DNA of 64,000 nt from Uloborus plumipes (Eukaryota; Arthropoda; Arachnida; Araneae; Uloboridae), in contig JAXGGA010004657.1 of NCBI GenBank assembly GCA_038373865.1, positions 1 through 64,000 of the forward strand, given 5' to 3'. Both the position numbers and the translations under genes were made by a program. Position 1 is the stretch's first letter; every line of letters begins with the position of its first letter. Positions 32,971 through 43,126 of this stretch are shown here, piece after piece. Under the pieces are notes generated by a model, which worked only from the letters and a program-made list of their open reading frames with translations, was not told the origin of the DNA and did not search any database.

Positions 32971-34040
32971 CCATAGACCTAGACAGGTTCAGAACTGATT
33001 AATTGTAGATTCATTACACTCATTTGTTGTGAAGTATTACACTCAATTGTTATGAAGTTTTATCGTCATGAACCAAAATTCATCTTTTTAAGCCTCATCT
33101 TTCAGAATGGAAGATTATAGCATTTCCTGTTGTCTAAAACCGCTTCCACATACTCCCGACATTTTCAGTACTCACCCCACATATAGTATCTATTTCTTCA
33201 AACGTCTTTGAAATGTGTTCTCTAAGCACAATCACTTTAGCACATGTTACTGGGCAGATAGATATACATGAGGCTAATAACTAAGGGAACGTCTCAGCCC
33301 TGGGAAAGGAACTTGAAAACCCTGTAACTTACTAAGTGCATACGAGTACCTGCCACTATGGTACTAACAGCCATTTAAATTCGGAGCTCATTTAGAGTGC
33401 TTCTTCACAAGCTTAGTGTGATAAAATGAAAAAATATATAAATTTTCAATTATTGCCACAATACTGTATTATAAGACAATTTGAGAGCTCTATCATAGGA
33501 GGAATTAAAACCAGAGACACAAACAGAGCTTACTGATGTTAGACGGCCATACAGCAGGTCATTCAGGGAAAAAGTTGGGTCATTTCTCTTCCTCCTCTCT
33601 CCCTTGTAGAATTTCTAGAAGTCATAAAACAAATTATTTCTGTGTCAACCCAAAACTGCAGAAGTTATTGGCATGAGATGATAATGTTAAAAAAGGAAGG
33701 GGGAGATAAGAACTGGGAAAAATGTATGTGGAGAGGAGGGGGGGGGTAATATTCAGTCCATATTTTTTTTGCTTTTGGACCTTCTGGTCCCATTTCTTTT
33801 GGGGAAGATTTACCTTTTTTCATCCTGAATGGATCGGTCTCCTAAAATTTTTAGATTGGAAATAGGGAACTACTATCTCTGTCTTTTATTCATTTATTTT
33901 TTTTAGGAATATCATATTCATAACATAGTCTCTGTTTTGTTTGAAAGAAGAAAAAACATCACTTATAAATTTTAATATTAAAAACTTTCAGTAACAAACT
34001 ACTTTTACCGCTAATCTAGAACTTTACCAGTAAGACAATA
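32971..34040. other. Ankyrin intron 1, no supported feature
   Basis: AT-rich intron with a poly(G) stretch near 33736-33746 but no delimited element. Confidence 0.5.
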
Positions 34041-34262
34041 AACAGAGCCTTATTTAAGGGGTTGGTTTTTAGGGTTCAAACCGTGACCTTCGATATTGGG
34101 AGGCCCGATCTCTGAAGGAAACCAGTTGCCATGAGTCATGACGTTGAGGGAGATGAAACCCTCTGACTACAGAAGGGGACCCTCAGCGTCGGTCGAAAAG
34201 TCCTCGTGGTTCTTCAAGAAGGATAAAGTACTACGCCTGTTGGAGTCACATTTTTTGTATAA
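34041..34262 (+). repeat. Possible degraded tRNA-derived SINE
   Basis: A B-box-like gggttcaaaccgtgacc at about 34072-34088 is followed by a GC-richer body (phrases ctctgactacagaaggggac and ctcgtggttcttcaagaag) and a T-rich end. No A box or target duplication could be recognised, so this is tentative. Confidence 0.3.
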
Positions 34263-35277
34263 ATAATTTGAATGTATGATGTCAAAGTAGCTGTAAATCT
34301 GCAGGGGAATAATCCCATTCAAGGCGAGTGAAAATGTTCAATCATTTTATCGTACAATGATTTAAGACGCTTACGATAATTCATATTGTTAACGAACATT
34401 CATTATGCTTGGTAACAAGCCTAATGTATAGATCGTTGTTTTAAATTAGTTTACAGATTTTATTCTTGTTTTCAAATGTAACTGTGGTTATGGTGCTTTT
34501 ATATTAAATCATGCACAATTTTTAAATTTTCAATTACCTATTTATTCGGGTAGTGTGTTTATATAATGTAAACAAAACGACTTCCCACATTGATTTTAAC
34601 TTATAGTGCAGCAATATAAAATTATATTTATGAAAATTTTAATGCAGTCATTCTAATACTGTTAAATATTAGAATTTAAAATCTCCTTTCCCTGAAAACA
34701 GTTCAGTTGTTATAGAAATGAGATCACACAAAACTTCTAAATTCATACATTGATTAACAAACATTAAATGGTAAAGTTATGTAAAATAAATTATGATTTT
34801 TCCCACTTTTGACTTTTACTACAAGATTTCGATTTTTCCTAAATTTTCTTTTGCATCGTAAGAAGAATATTCTAGTTATAGATGAAGTACTTATATAGGT
34901 TTTTATTTTAATTCTTCTTTTGCTATGAGGCAATGACTACAATTTTGTGTAGAAGATTTTTTGCAACTGTACAACTTCTCGAATAAACATTTGTTTATTT
35001 TAATTTATGGTATTTATTTTTGCTTTCTTGTTACAAGCAGACACGGTTCAAATTATTGTTTCGAGCATTCTATATTGGCAAGTCAAAAATGATGTCAACC
35101 TTTTAAAACATAAAAATAACAAGTAAAATTCATTTTGTACAAACACACTTCCATTCTGCCTAAACTAAATAATGTATTTTAATTTGATTATTAATTTATG
35201 TTCAAGGATCAATTAAAACTTTTAACAAAGGTAAAATAATTTTATTTTATTCATAGTTTCATATATTTTATTTACAG
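34263..35277. other. No supported feature
   Basis: Very AT-rich sequence upstream of the THAP exon. I see no promoter element I can defend. Confidence 0.5.
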
Positions 35278-35430
35278 ATGCCTAACATTTGCTGCGTCCC
35301 CAAGTGTAATGGAAACTACAATAAAGAAAACAAAGTGACTGTCTTCAGCTTCCCGAAAAATGAGGAACTACTTTAAAAATGGATCAAACCAATACCAAAG
35401 GAAAACGTAGTTGCGACAAAAAACACAAGG
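35278..35430 (+). pseudogene. THAP-domain gene, exon with N-terminal half of the zinc finger (broken)
   Basis: The ATG directly follows an acceptor (atttacag). The peptide opens MPNICCVPKCNGNYNKE, then VTVFSFPKNEELL, a stop, then KWIKPIP...TKNTR. This is the N-terminal half of a THAP C2CH DNA-binding finger: the C-x4-C pair, the VxxFxFP motif and the KW motif are all present. Two lesions are visible: a TAA at 35374-35376 where an AAA lysine codon would be expected, and ATAAAT at 35431 where a GTAAAT donor is needed to join 40455. With that join, the second cysteine and the final zinc-binding C and H are 42 residues apart, within the family range. It lies antisense inside ankyrin intron 1. Whether the lesions are fixed or sequencing errors cannot be told. 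Confidence 0.75.
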
Positions 35431-35801
35431 ATAAATAGTTAGAATTTCTTTTTGTAGAAAAGACAATCATGCTTTTTTACTTTTTAAATTGGCCTTTTTT
35501 ATAAGATTTCTGAATATTAGTTAGCTTAAATTATTCTGTTCATTAAAAATAGTACAGATACATTTTGTAATCAATAAGATAACATTAAATGAATCTGTTC
35601 CGTTTAGAAAGAAAATATTGGAGGAATTTTGTTGCTGTAAAATTCAAATTATGTTAATATATATTATGTATATGTACACAAAAACAACTTTTTAAAAATG
35701 GACTGTAAAAATAGCACTAATGTTATTTGACAGCTCATGTCATTGGAAGTGTATACAAAACAAACAATTTATCAATATTTAAAAACTTCTCTTAAAGCAT
35801 A
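35431..35801 (+). other. THAP gene intron, proximal part
   Basis: AT-rich sequence between the broken donor and the first TIR element. Confidence 0.5.
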
Positions 35802-36540
35802 TGGGTCATTCTGACGAAAATGGTACAAATCATGTCTGAAACTTTAGGGTCAGATGGGGTAAAATGAGTCAAAAAGGAGCAGTTTTATAATCAGGCTTTG
35901 ACAGCAAAAAATATATTGATTCAACCATTGAATAAGCTGCTCAGGATATGCAAATGACACTTCCTTATGACATTTAAAGTGAAATATCTTGGTGAAAACA
36001 AAATATTGATACTGATAAATAAGTTTGAAAATGTGTTGACAAGGACTCAATTTATCCCATATAGCGTGGGGTAAAATGGGTCACTAGTAGGGTAAAATGA
36101 GTCATGGTTTAAAGGATTAAATTTCACTATTTATTGAATAGTATTTTGATACTTTTGTTCATTAATGAGAAAACAATTAGCATATAAACATTTCCTAGAA
36201 AGCAATATTGTCCTCTTGATTCATCTCAGGGCCAGGAATGTCTAGCACCATTTACGATGCATCATTCTTCCAAACATCATCTCTCTCCGGGAACAAAAAA
36301 CTTTCACTGTATTTTTAAGTTTCATTACGCGTTTTTCTACGTTGTGGGGAAGAATGATATGGCATGAAAATATACTTTTTTGACATTTTCCTCAAAAGAC
36401 TTAACTTGTTCCCACTTTCCAACTTTTAAAGGTTGCTACCACTGCACTTCGATTCAGTTATGAATTTCTGTTAAGGGAAAGGTTTATTTATTATTTATTT
36501 ATTTTTGCGTCTGTGTGTCAGTTTAATTGATTTTTTATCT

Positions 36541-36924
36541 CTTTAGGCTTCTTCAAATTTCAATCTTTTCAATATTGTCAAGCTTGTTAAAATTTCACAA
36601 GTTTCTTTCTGCACTTGTGTAGTTTTCTCTTTTGGTAACTTTTAAAGTTTCTTCTTTACTTTTGATTTTTGGTTTCGATGAGACTGTGCCTATAATAAAG
36701 TTTTGATATGTATAAAAATAAAACTTAAAAATAAAACTCTCTTTAGGCTTCTTCAAATTTCAATCTTTTCAATATTGTCAAGCTTGTTAAAATTTCACAA
36801 GTTTCTTTCTGCACTTGTGTAGTTTTCTCTTTTGGTAACTTTTAAAGTTTCTTCTTTACTTTTGATTTTTGGTTTCGATGAGACTGTGCCTATAATAAAG
36901 TTTTGATATGTATAAAAATAAAAC
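36541..36924 (+). repeat. 200-bp-period tandem duplication, 184 bp identical
   Basis: 36541-36724 and 36741-36924 are identical base for base by direct reading; the 16 bp between them is aaaataaaactct-like filler. Perfect identity in a decaying neighbourhood implies a very recent duplication or an assembly artefact. Confidence 0.95.
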
Positions 36925-38014
36925 ACATGCTTGACTCGCTTCTTCTAATATCAAAGAAGCAGTCTCACTTGTTGTTGAGATCCGAAATGTTGATTCCGTT
37001 CCTTAAATTGCATTATTTGAATTCAGCTCTGTAGAATGTTTTTCTATGATTTGGTTGCCCAGGCGTCTCTCCTTGGGGAAAATAAGATACTGTCTAATCT
37101 TTTATTGTAAAACCTTCCTCAAATTTACACATTCCTGAAGTCTCTTCGGATTTTCTCAAAATAGGGGGGAAGTGCGAAGTAACATTCAACAGGAAATAAG
37201 AAGCGAAAGCACCGGCAAGTGCGTCTCCTTATCCTATCACCCCTTTTTAAAATGGAAGCGATCGTGACTGACAGGCGCGCAATACACAGACAAACAGTAC
37301 TTTTGCTTCACTCCCTAACAGCATTTCTTGAAGGAAGTTCATCGAGCAAAAGCTGTGCTCTTCATATTTCATTCTTGATTTAATTTAATTATTTTATCCT
37401 ATAAGTTCATATATTTGTGTATCAAAAGAATGACCAAGCAATATATTATTTGTTTTGAATAAGTATGTACATACATGGCACCAAAACATGAGTTAATTAA
37501 CAAAAAATATGATTAGCCCTTTAGTACGTACTAAGCCTAACTTAAGACGAAAAAGGACCCATTTTACCCCATGCTTGTTTTAATACTATAAAAGATTCAG
37601 TTTTGCTGTTTTTTCTTCACCATTTTAGAAAGTTATTCCTGAAAATGTGCTCTATGCAGTAGGTTAAAAACTTAATGCTGATTTTTATTTAATTTTCTTT
37701 GAATCAAAAATTTTCTACGATGAACACAGTCAAGCTTCTTTTAAGAAAAACACTTAATCGCTAGTATCTGTAACTTTAAAGTAGAAGTTTTGAATGGAAA
37801 ATGTTGCCTGGTGTCAATCTATATGAAGAACACAATATAAAAAAAGGTAACAATTAGCTTGGATGAAAACCAAATTTATTTTTCAGGAACTAAAAGCTTG
37901 CATCTTGCAAGTATATGCAGGAAGAAAATCAGACAGACTGAATGAGACTGTCAAAAGACCATAAAATCAACACAGCACCAGTTAAGGATGCAGTTACTAG
38001 CCCAGTTGACACCT

Positions 38015-38059
38015 GATTGGTCGGTCATATGCAAATGAGCTATGCGCTCTCGACCAATC
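38015..38059. promoter_or_regulatory. Octamer flanked by inverted CCAAT-containing arms
   Basis: gattggtcg (38015-38023) and cgaccaatc (38051-38059) are perfect 9-bp inverted arms, each containing a CCAAT box, around the octamer ATGCAAAT (38029-38036). A weak AT-rich TATA-like stretch follows near 38104. No transcript is evident. Confidence 0.4.
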
Positions 38060-38151
38060 ACATGCCAGCCAGGCCATGATACTAGACCTTCAGCTATCAC
38101 TATCAATAAATATACATTTTTTCTGGTCATGGAAGAATATTTTACACTATA

Positions 38152-38983
38152 TCTATAAAAATGAGTGTATGTATATATACTTGTTCTCTATACAAATCCA
38201 GTTTGCGTCAGATTTTCATCAAACTTGACACAGAGGTTCCTTGATGCCCTAGAATTCTCATAGGCAGGGTCTTGAAATTTTAAAAAATCTAAAAAGCTCA
38301 AATTTAAATTTTTTGTCAAAAAATGACCCTTTTATAGGAATCTAGCCTATTTATATTGTAATCGAGATAGGCCTTTTAGCATTCAAATTGATGAAATTTA
38401 AGATTTTTAAATATGAGTATTTTCCAACAATGATTACAATTAAAGTAATGAATTTTCAATTTAAGGCTCACCTATTTCCTTTTAGCATTGAAATAAGTAA
38501 AAAACAATCATAATTCATGTGGACTTTATAAAAAGAACCACAGATTTGAATTTCAAATTTGCAATGCGACGATAGTTGCGTCTGTAATGGATATAAGCCT
38601 TCAGAACGAGAAATAGATTTATTTCTGAGTTATAATAATTTTTACTTTGTAGGTGGGAACAATTAATAGAGAAAAATTAATATTTTAAATTTGGCGGGTG
38701 AAATTGATGCAATTTTTTCACTTCCATGTGCATATATTTCATGCCAGTGGACGCGGCAAAGCACAGACAACATTTATCTTTAATTTTCACCTTTTGATAA
38801 AACTATTTTTCTGTAAACGTTAACTTTCTGTAATATTTTAGTTTTTTTTCAAAGTTTGTACCTAAGAGACAGATTGATGCAAATTATTTTATACCCATAT
38901 GAATAGAACTCTTTCAAACTTTTTTTCCCTGAATGCTATGTTATATTAATAAGCACCCGGGCAACGCCGGGTTTTAAGATAGT
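38152..38983 (+). mobile_element. Helitron-like non-autonomous element
   Basis: It begins TCTATAAAAATGAGTG, ends with the hairpin cccgggcaacgccggg (38955-38971) followed shortly by atagt, a degraded CTAGT-like terminus. The same 3' hairpin type occurs in the element at 50218-51589. There is no Rep/helicase coding. Confidence 0.55.
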
Positions 38984-39240
38984 AATGCATAAAAATGGCA
39001 ACGAAGAAAGAAAATATCATTTGTACATTTTTTAAAGATTTTTATAAAAAACATGACCCATTTTACCCCGTGACCCATTTTCCCCACCTGACCCTACTTA
39101 AGATTATCAATTTAAATAATTTCCACCAACAAATCATATTTTTTCTATTGAGTTTCCATTTATTTGTGTATAATGAAGTTTAAATAACTAGTACATGACT
39201 CATTTATGAAAGGATTTTAAATATTTTGATCACTTTGTTT

Positions 39241-39604
39241 AACAGAGTGGACATATAACAGAGTGGACAAATAAACCTTTAAAAATATCTGTATAATCAC
39301 AAAGAAAAGGTAGAATCACAGAACAAGCATAAAGTGGAATAAACAGCCTAAAACTGTCAGTCTGTCTGCAATTTCAAGAAAAAATCTATTTTTTTCATCA
39401 TGAAATCAGCTCTAACAGAGTGGACATCCAACAGTTCAAATTAACTATCATAAGAAAAGAATTAGGCTCACGCTGGTTGTTGACTACATAATTCAATGTA
39501 GCAAGCTAATCACGGCCTATATACTACCTATATATTTTTTTAAATATATCAGATTGAATGCAATTGTTTATTTTATTTCCAAAAGGCATGTAACAGAGTG
39601 GACA
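39241..39604 (+). repeat. Four copies of the 13-mer aacagagtggaca
   Basis: Exact copies at 39241-39253, 39257-39269, 39414-39426 and 39592-39604, all in the same orientation, in the right arm of the outer TIR element. They may be subterminal transposase-binding repeats (inference). Confidence 0.85.
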
Positions 39605-40195
39605 ATTCGAAACATAGAAAATCTAGGGACATGGATAAATAATAGTGTTTTTAGGGGAATTTTTTTTCATTTGCGTAAAAATCTGCAGAAATGGTGTCAA
39701 AAGCACCTTTTGTGCAGTGCAGTGTCATTTATTTTGTTGTTACATTTAGTTTAATTTTAAATCACATTTAAAATTCTAGCAATTTGAAGCTGGGACACGT
39801 CATTTTCTCCTTCTTCTGACAAAGATTTTTTTTTGTGTCATTTCTAAATGGATTATACCTAATCAATTGATACTTGATGGCACAAAAATAAATGGAGAAC
39901 CAATAAAAAATACACTTAATGGGTGGTAGTTATTAAAATTGATTTTAAAAAATTCTAAAGTCTCGAACAAGATTTGTACCATCTTCGTCGGAATGACCCA
40001 TATATACACTTCTCAATCCAACTTAAAACATTTATATTTAATTATATTTATGCAGCACAGAATCGAAGTTTTTTTGTTTTTCCAAGGCTTGAACGAACCA
40101 AAATGCTACAGATATTGTTTTATTTAGCCCTTAGAGACAAATATTTTATATCTTTCAATGGATTGTTCTCATTTTGCTTATGTTTTTCATGGCTG

Positions 40196-40252
40196 TCTGC
40201 AAAAGGTTGTGCCTCTACTGCAGCTTCATTTGGAAGAAGAAGAAAAAAAAAG
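40196..40252 (+). repeat. 5'-truncated SINE (family A) tail
   Basis: gtctgcaaaaggttgtgcctc and the following purine-rich tail match the 3' end of the SINE at 6026-6412. It lies in the THAP intron. The 140-codon ORF crossing it is spurious. Confidence 0.8.
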
Positions 40253-40454
40253 TATTATTTAAAAATACCAAATAAGAAATTACTACTCACTTATGTGTCT
40301 ACCTCAAGAAATGAAAGAATATGTGAGAAGAAATATCAAGTTGGAATTTTGGAAACTATTTTCTGTTCGAATTTTGATAGCAAATTATCAGAGTGAGGAA
40401 TTAGTAAAATGCCATATTGCTTGGATATTGTATAATGTGAATTTTTTGCTGCAG

Positions 40455-40723
40455 GTCTGCGAAAAACATTTGCAAGAAGATGACATTGAGCATCTTACGT
40501 CATTCTATAAAGAATCAAGTTGGGAAAACCTGAATGCCAAATTAAAAATAAAGCGCCTGAAAGTTGGAGCCATTCCTTCAATTTTTCCCGACTGCCCCAA
40601 GTATTTGTCATCAGTGAATAGTAATCTGGAGGATCCAGTTAAGGAGAGGAGATTTTTAGAAGAGACCCATATTAACAAGGCTCTAGAGGAAAGTTTACAA
40701 AGCAAAGAGGACAATGACAAAAG
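40455..40723 (+). pseudogene. THAP-domain gene, exon with C-terminal half of the zinc finger
   Basis: Acceptor ttttttgctgcag (AG at 40453-40454), donor AAAAG then GTATGC (GT at 40724-40725). It is open for 89 codons: VCEKHLQEDDIEHL... supplies the last zinc-binding C and H, and RLKVGAIPSIFPD carries the AVPxxF-type motif that closes THAP domains. A charged, probably coiled segment follows (KERRFLEETHINKALEESLQ). It joins in frame to codon AGG of the 35278 exon if the lost donor is ignored. The donor at its own 3' end is intact, so further exons are expected, but none was found. This exon ends 83 bp from the first coding exon of the ankyrin gene on the opposite strand. Confidence 0.75.
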
Positions 40724-40806
40724 GTATGCATTTAGCAACTTAAGTGAATTTAAAACGTGTTTTCAAGTAAACAGAATATCATACTTCCATCCAAACATTA
40801 ACTTAC

Positions 40807-40851
40807 CGCGTTCAACGCTTCTTCTAGAGCCTCCCATGTGTCTTCTTCCAT
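40807..40851 (-). CDS. Ankyrin gene coding exon 1 (start codon)
   Basis: The ATG at 40851-40849 sits in a good Kozak context (aaccATGGaa) and gives MEEDTWEALEEALNA, ending in phase 0 at a consensus donor (GAACGCG then GTAAGT). The exon extends 5' to 40902, where an acceptor (ctttagttgtag) shows that at least one 5' UTR exon lies upstream. The 45 coding nt plus exons at 29529 and 24123 join without frame change to the ankyrin ORF. No other ATG-bearing exon with matching phase was seen. The intron to exon 2 is about 11 kb and contains the whole THAP locus. Confidence 0.7.
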
Positions 40852-41078
40852 GGTTAGAAGTACTACTTAAACTGTGGCTTGGTCTTTTTAAGATGTGCTC
40901 TGCTACAACTAAAGCAAAAGAAATTAATACATGAAATACATGATACATATTTGCATAAATTTCCACTAATTTTGCCCGGGACTCTTTTTTTCAGAAGGAA
41001 ACATTTCAAAACTGAAATTATTTTTAACCAATTCGAAAAGTTGTAAAGCATTCCAAAAGAAAATTTGCACCTTAAAAG

Positions 41079-41841
41079 CAGGGTGTCAATGATTCATATC
41101 AACTGATTTAAATCGCGATTTAAATCAATTGACTTTTTTTTTAATTATTAATTTAAACCACTTTTTATTTTAATCCTTATGAAACTCTCTTGGACAATCC
41201 CAATTTTCATTATTTTTGCCGTTTTCTTTTAGAGCTTTGATTTCCCTCTAATAAATTGAAAAGTAATCCTATTCATCCCCCTCCACAGATGGTGGAAGGT
41301 TGGATTCCAAATAATATGTGTGCACAAATAGTGCTATTTGTTTTGTCTAATATGTGAAATAAAGAAAATACATGCAACTACAGGGCAGGTGTTGCAAAGA
41401 GTGAATTGAAGGGGGAGGGACATGATAAGGATGTCTGTGATATACTTTCAGTAAAAGAAAAAACAAAAACAACGGGACAGAAGATGAATTTTCTATGCCT
41501 TGCACTTTAGCAACTTGGGGAATCAGTGGCTGAAATGGAATATGATTCTATCTTTACAAAATAAAAGCAAAATAAAGAGGGGGGATTAAAAGTGATTAGA
41601 ATCACATGGATTTGCATTGAATCAGGTTTTACATCATAGTTTTTTTGGTGAAGCTTTACTTCAAAGGTGTTTTTGTATTTTTAAAAACTTTCAGGTAAGT
41701 TGTTCATAAATGTAAATTAATTAATAACTGAAGTTTCTATTTTTTTAAATCAAAAAATCCAATTTAAATTAAAAAAATCAGATTTAAATCAAAAACATCA
41801 GATTTTTTTTTTTTTTTAAATCATTGATTTTTAACACCCTG
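41079..41841. mobile_element. hAT-like MITE built of atttaaatc motifs
   Basis: It starts cagggtgtcaatgattca, ends with the complement of cagggtgttaaaaatca. Both arms contain many copies of gatttaaatc. The flanks (cttaaaag and tttaaaag, the latter two bases beyond the end) are suggestive but not clean. It is related to the termini of the 44748-47830 element. Confidence 0.6.
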
Positions 41842-42330
41842 TGTTTAAAAGGGTGGAGATTGGTGGGAGAAATAGAAGAAAACCAAAAAAGGCAACTTGT
41901 TTCCCAGGCAGAAAGGGGTGGTCCTAACTAAAATTTCGGGGAAGGAGTAAATTCTCAATTAGCCAAACGAAATTCCAAAGTTTTCTGAATAAAAAAGATG
42001 ATCCTGCACACATAGCACATTACCTACATCTAATGAAGAAATATTATAGGCATGGAGGAAAAATCTGCTCCAAGAGGGAAAATCCCAGTATAAGTTTCTA
42101 AAGCGTCAAAATAGATAACCGAGGTGCCATTTTTAATGAATCAAACATGTATGTATCCCAATATAAACATAAAAAAACTTCCTAAAAATACTGCAAGTTG
42201 CTGATAGCATAGTTAAAAAAGTCTAAAATATAGAAAAGTAAATGATTTCTTTAAAGACAAAACTGCTTCCTCTTTCAAATTACATTTACCAATTTATCCT
42301 TCAGTTCAAAGTCACAATGATTCAGGAAAA
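41842..42330. other. No supported feature
   Basis: AT-rich spacer between the MITE and the 5'-truncated retrotransposon. Confidence 0.5.
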
Positions 42331-42399
42331 AAAAACATCTTCAATCTGGTCCAAAACTTTGGCGCTTAAGGTTAGAATTCCAGGCATCAAATCAAAATG

Positions 42400-43126
42400 T
42401 TTGTTCACAAAATGGATAGTGAATGTGGATAGTGACCACAACAGCATTAGGTTTGGGATTAAGTTTGATATGCACAAAGACAAAAATTTTAGGTTTGTAC
42501 CTAATTTCAGAAATACTGATTTTGTCGCACTCAGGCAGAGTTTGAAAGCGGTTTTTTCATCAGGTTTGGACAATAGCGATGTAAATTTGCAGTGGACAGA
42601 GTTTAAGGAAAAACTAGCAAAAACAGTTGGAGATTTTGTTCCTTTTCGGAGAAAAGGGGTAAACACAAAAATTTGGCCCATGTGGTTCACTAGAGAAACT
42701 AAGGATGCTATAAACCGTAAGCAAGCTGCTTTTCGTCGATTAAAAGAAACTGGTCACAGCGCAGACATGCTACAGTATTGTGAGGCTAGGCGTAGTTTTA
42801 AGTATTTGGTACGGTTTCAGAAAAGAGAATTGGAACAAAAGCTGGCAGATAATATTGACAGGAATCCAAAGGAGTTTTTTGCATACGCAAATTCTGGGAA
42901 AGTTCGAAATAGTCAAATTGGGCCACTAATAGATGAGCATGGAAATTTAATTCAGAATGATGGTGATATAGCAAATGTTCTAAATGACTTTTTTCCAGTG
43001 TTTTTAAGGATAACTGTATCTCAACAGTTGACACAAGCAAGACACAAGCTGACACAAGCAAGACACAAGCTACTACACAGCTTAAGGACTTTGTATTTTC
43101 CACGGAGGACGTTTTACTTTATTTGA
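42400..43126 (+). pseudogene. CR1/L2-like retrotransposon: endonuclease end and linker, frameshifted
   Basis: The ORF (ATG of the frame at 42242, element homology from about 42400) carries VDSDHNSIRFGIKFD, the SDH motif closing the apurinic-like endonuclease domain, then the linker leading into the RT (ARRSFKYLVRFQKRE, NPKEFFAYAN, IGPLIDEHG, ANVLNDFF). At about 42989-42997 a run of six T is one base short of keeping frame. The adjacent frame carries the continuation into the RT ORF, so the lesion is a single-base slip. The upstream endonuclease is missing (5' truncation, usual for non-LTR elements). A short direct duplication (acacaagcaag...) lies at 43032-43070. Confidence 0.85.

Larger units (their letters stand above)
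35847..39094. mobile_element. Nested TIR element with TA flanks (3.2 kb)
   Basis: The ends gggtcagatggggtaaaatg and the complement of gggtcaggtggggaaaatgg are flanked by TA (35845-35846, 39095-39096). The phrase gacccattttacccc recurs internally near 37558. It contains a 200-bp tandem duplication, an octamer-centred inverted repeat and a Helitron-like element. No transposase is recognised. Confidence 0.7.
35802..40000. mobile_element. TIR element with TA flanks, outer layer (4.2 kb)
   Basis: Inverted ends of 30 bp (35802-35831 and 39971-40000) begin tgggtcattc and differ at two positions. TA flanks both sides (35800-35801, 40001-40002), as for Tc1/mariner-type elements. Most of its length is the nested element at 35847-39094. 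It fills the THAP intron. No transposase ORF is readable. Confidence 0.8.

Noticed and set aside
39974..40396. 140-codon ORF before the THAP exon
   Set aside because: It crosses the end of a TIR element and a truncated SINE tail and has no homology or splice support.
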